From an uncultured Bacteroidota bacterium (GTDB taxonomy: Bacteria; Bacteroidota; Bacteroidia; Flavobacteriales; Flavobacteriaceae), in NCBI GenBank assembly GCA_902518355.1, contig CABYFY010000007.1, positions 20,419 to 84,418 of the forward strand: 64,000 nucleotides of DNA, read 5' to 3'. Shown piece after piece: positions 61,428-64,000 of the stretch. The notes beneath the pieces were generated by a model, which was given only the letters and a program-made list of their open reading frames with translations, did not search any database and was not told the origin of the DNA. The number at the start of each line of letters is the position of its first letter. Position 1 is the first letter of the stretch. The translations under genes were made by a program, and so were the position numbers.

Positions 61428-62861
61428 CTAACTTTTTCTTTTTTTCAATAAATCTTGTTCAATCTTCTCCTCCATCTTTTTATCAATGATATAAAAGAAT
61501 AGTAAAGCAGCGGCAACTAAAAAAGGAATTGAGGGAAATATACTAACCAACATTTTAGTACCTAAAATTGCAGATTCGGTTTGTTCACCTACGCTATTTG
61601 GGACATAACCATAGCTGCCTAGTATAGATGCTACTAATGCGCCCCCAATACTTAAGCCAAGCTTAAGACCTACCATCATTGCTGAAAAAATTATTGCAGT
61701 AGCTCTTCTATTATTTTTCCATTCTGAATAATCTGCAACATCAGCAATCATCGCCCAAAGCAGTGGTATCGTAATCCCGTAAAAGAACCCATGAAATATT
61801 TGGGCACCAAAAATTAAATTAATGGAATCAGGTGAGAGAACATAAAAAACTAAAATGAATAAAGTTGATATAAATAAAAATACCCCAAACACATTTCTTT
61901 TTCCATATTTGTCAGCTAACATTTTAGACAAACCAATTCCAATTATCATAAATATAATCCCACCTGCATTAAACAATCCGAAACCAGCTGAGACAGGATC
62001 ACTTCCAAAGAAATTTATCCCGATACTTGATAAAAAATCTATTATGGGTGAAATAAAATCACTCAAAGAATTTTTTGAAACATAGTTTTCAAAATAATAG
62101 ACATATGCTCCCCCTTTCATAGCAAGGGTAGTGAATTGTAAAATGGTAACAGTTAGCATTATTACCCAAGGAATATTTTTTACTAAATCCTTTAGGTCAT
62201 CCAATATGCTTGATGATTCTTCTGGCTTAGGAACAATCCTTTCCTTAGTTGTAATAAATGTTATAAGTAATAAAACCGTTCCTATTACAGCAAGCCATGT
62301 CATAGTGATTTCAATACCAAGTGCTTTGTCTCCGTCACCAACATAATTTATAATAGCAAGCATAAATACTTGGACAAAGAATTGAGCAAACATAACAGCA
62401 ACAAATCTATATGCTGAAATACTATTTCTCTCTTTCATATCACCAGTTATAACTCCGCTAAGTGCTGAGTAAGGTAAATTGCTTCCCGCATATAATAAGA
62501 GTAATAATGTGTAAGTAACTACCGCATATATAACTTTACCGTTGTAAGAAAAATCAGGCGTAGTAAATGCTAATACTGAAGTAACTCCCAGTGGTACTGC
62601 AGTCCACAATATCCATGGTCTAAACTTACCCCACTTACTGTTTGTTCTATCGGCTAATGCTCCAACAATTGGATTAAAAGCAAAAGCAGCAACAGTTCCA
62701 ACTGTAAATATAATTTTGGTTGCATCATCCGCATTTAAGCCATAAATATCCGTGTAGAAATATGCTAAATATGTGATTAAAGTTTGAAATACAAGATTAG
62801 CTGATAAGTCTCCAAGACTATATCCAATCTTTTCTTTAATAGAGAGTGGTTGTGTTGTCAT
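61428..62861 (-). CDS. GPH-family MFS sugar:cation symporter (probable xylo-oligosaccharide/xyloside transporter)
   Basis: KEKIGYSLGDLSANLVFQTLITYLAYFYTDIYG, NPIVGALADRTNSKWGKFRPWILW. Start trimmed to MTTQPLSIKEKIGYSLG. Confidence 0.92.
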   Translation of the reverse strand: MTTQPLSIKEKIGYSLGDLSANLVFQTLITYLAYFYTDIYGLNADDATKIIFTVGTVAAFAFNPIVGALADRTNSKWGKFRPWILWTAVPLGVTSVLAFTTPDFSYNGKVIYAVVTYTLLLLLYAGSNLPYSALSGVITGDMKERNSISAYRFVAVMFAQFFVQVFMLAIINYVGDGDKALGIEITMTWLAVIGTVLLLITFITTKERIVPKPEESSSILDDLKDLVKNIPWVIMLTVTILQFTTLAMKGGAYVYYFENYVSKNSLSDFISPIIDFLSSIGINFFGSDPVSAGFGLFNAGGIIFMIIGIGLSKMLADKYGKRNVFGVFLFISTLFILVFYVLSPDSINLIFGAQIFHGFFYGITIPLLWAMIADVADYSEWKNNRRATAIIFSAMMVGLKLGLSIGGALVASILGSYGYVPNSVGEQTESAILGTKMLVSIFPSIPFLVAAALLFFYIIDKKMEEKIEQDLLKKRKS

Positions 62862-62865
62862 AGTT

Positions 62866-63978
62866 TTATTTAATGTTTGAAGTGTCAATTTTCAACAGCT
62901 CAAAATATGCAGGTTTCTTTTTGTACTCTCTGTCAAATAATAGTGGGTAATCCGTTCTACCTCTGATAGGATTTTCATTTCTCCAAGTATATTTATCAGT
63001 AGTACCCCAGAAAGTTACCCTACTAATTTTATCATGATGTTTTAGAAATAATTCAAATATGTCTTTGTATCTCTTAGTTAATTTTTTTTGAATATTTTCA
63101 GGAATTCCAGATTTATATGGATCCCATTTCTTATCTCCTTCAAATTTTTTAAATTCTTCCCTTGCAATTCCTGCTAATTCGTAGGGATTTGGAATTACTG
63201 TTATATCAAGCTCGGTTATCATTACATCAACTCCAGTCGCTGCTAAATCAACAATTGTTTCTTCAATTTCTTTAATGCTCGGAAAGTGAAGGTCCCAATG
63301 AGCCTGAATACCAACCGCATCAATTCTAATTCCTTTTTCCTTTAAAGAATTAATTATCCTGATTGCACCTTGTCGTTTCTTTGGTTTATATAGGTTGTAA
63401 TCATTGTATGCAAGATCAACATTCGGATCAGTATCATTTGCATATTGAAATGCTTTTTCGATATAGTCATCACCCATCATTTCAAGAAATAAAGTCTCTC
63501 TAAGCGACCCATCCTCATTCAAAGCTTCATTAACAACATCCCACATATCGACCTTGCCTTTAAATCTTGTGACCATTTGAAATATGTGATTTTTTAAATG
63601 TCGGTTGAATTTAGCTTTGTCATTAATTTCCGAAACATATTCAGGAACTTGATTGTGCCAAACCAAAGTGTGGCCTAACAAGTACATGTTATTATCTTTG
63701 GAAAAATCTGTTATTTTCTGAGCGTTTGAGAATGTAAATTTTGAGTATTCTGGATGGGAGTGCATCCACTTCATTGAGTTTTCAGGAGTTACCGAATTAA
63801 AGTCCTCAGAGACGATTTCTAAAATCTTTTCATCTTTATCAATTAATTGATAATCTTCTTGATTTATAGTTGCTCCAATTAAAAAATAATCTTCAAATTT
63901 TTCTTTTAAACTTTCTGTTTGTTGTGAGCACATCATCAACGGAAAACATGCAAAAAATAAAAACAAAATATTTCTCAT
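62866..63978 (-). CDS. GH10 endo-1,4-beta-xylanase, lipoprotein
   Basis: NSVTPENSMKWMHSHP, LLGHTLVWHNQVPEYV, DMWDVVNEALNEDGSLRET, IRIDAVGIQAHWDL, VDVMITELDITV; lipobox CFPLMMCSQ. Confidence 0.97.
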   Translation of the reverse strand: MRNILFLFFACFPLMMCSQQTESLKEKFEDYFLIGATINQEDYQLIDKDEKILEIVSEDFNSVTPENSMKWMHSHPEYSKFTFSNAQKITDFSKDNNMYLLGHTLVWHNQVPEYVSEINDKAKFNRHLKNHIFQMVTRFKGKVDMWDVVNEALNEDGSLRETLFLEMMGDDYIEKAFQYANDTDPNVDLAYNDYNLYKPKKRQGAIRIINSLKEKGIRIDAVGIQAHWDLHFPSIKEIEETIVDLAATGVDVMITELDITVIPNPYELAGIAREEFKKFEGDKKWDPYKSGIPENIQKKLTKRYKDIFELFLKHHDKISRVTFWGTTDKYTWRNENPIRGRTDYPLLFDREYKKKPAYFELLKIDTSNIK

Positions 63979-64000
63979 ATTTCAATGATTAATTATTCTA

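Noticed and set aside
1-64000. CRISPR arrays, rRNA and tRNA genes, IS transposases
   Set aside because: No direct-repeat/spacer structure, tRNA-like cloverleaf, rRNA sequence or transposase motif was noticed on reading. A tRNAscan or minced run could still be done.

Overview
This is a low-GC Bacteroidota (Flavobacteriaceae-like) chromosomal window. Evidence is T9SS C-terminal sorting domains, a Bat/MoxR operon, an IPExxxVDY protein, DUF3078, and TAnnTTTG promoter boxes. The left ~36 kb is mostly core: partial pheS, cvpA, a complete MoxR-DUF58-Bat operon, SDR, ALDH7, isoaspartyl peptidase, pyk, rnc-fabF-acpP, purN, rnhA, a PfkB kinase, a PurF-like enzyme, sodB, AddA/AddB-like helicase-nucleases and OmpA/TSP3 proteins. 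The addB-like gene is interrupted by an apparent frameshift at an A6 run and is followed by a divergent tyrosine-recombinase-like protein lacking obvious catalytic residues. The middle (36-47 kb) holds an internally deleted GH92 remnant, a GH43, and a cluster of small genes that share near-identical 5' ends. The right ~17 kb (47-64 kb) is a pentose/xylan utilisation locus: a formylglycine-generating-enzyme-like protein, xylB, xylA, an SSS symporter, an esterase, a 983-aa sulfatase-GH10 fusion, a divergent GH10, a GH5-T9SS, a GH43, a GPH/MFS symporter and a canonical GH10. The strongest candidate for a new system is this locus. A Cys-type sulfatase and a xylanase-family domain sit on one polypeptide, with its likely maturase (FGE) encoded nearby, which suggests coupled desulfation and depolymerisation of a sulfated xylan. 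No SusC/SusD pair is visible in the window, but the locus runs to the right edge and may continue beyond it.
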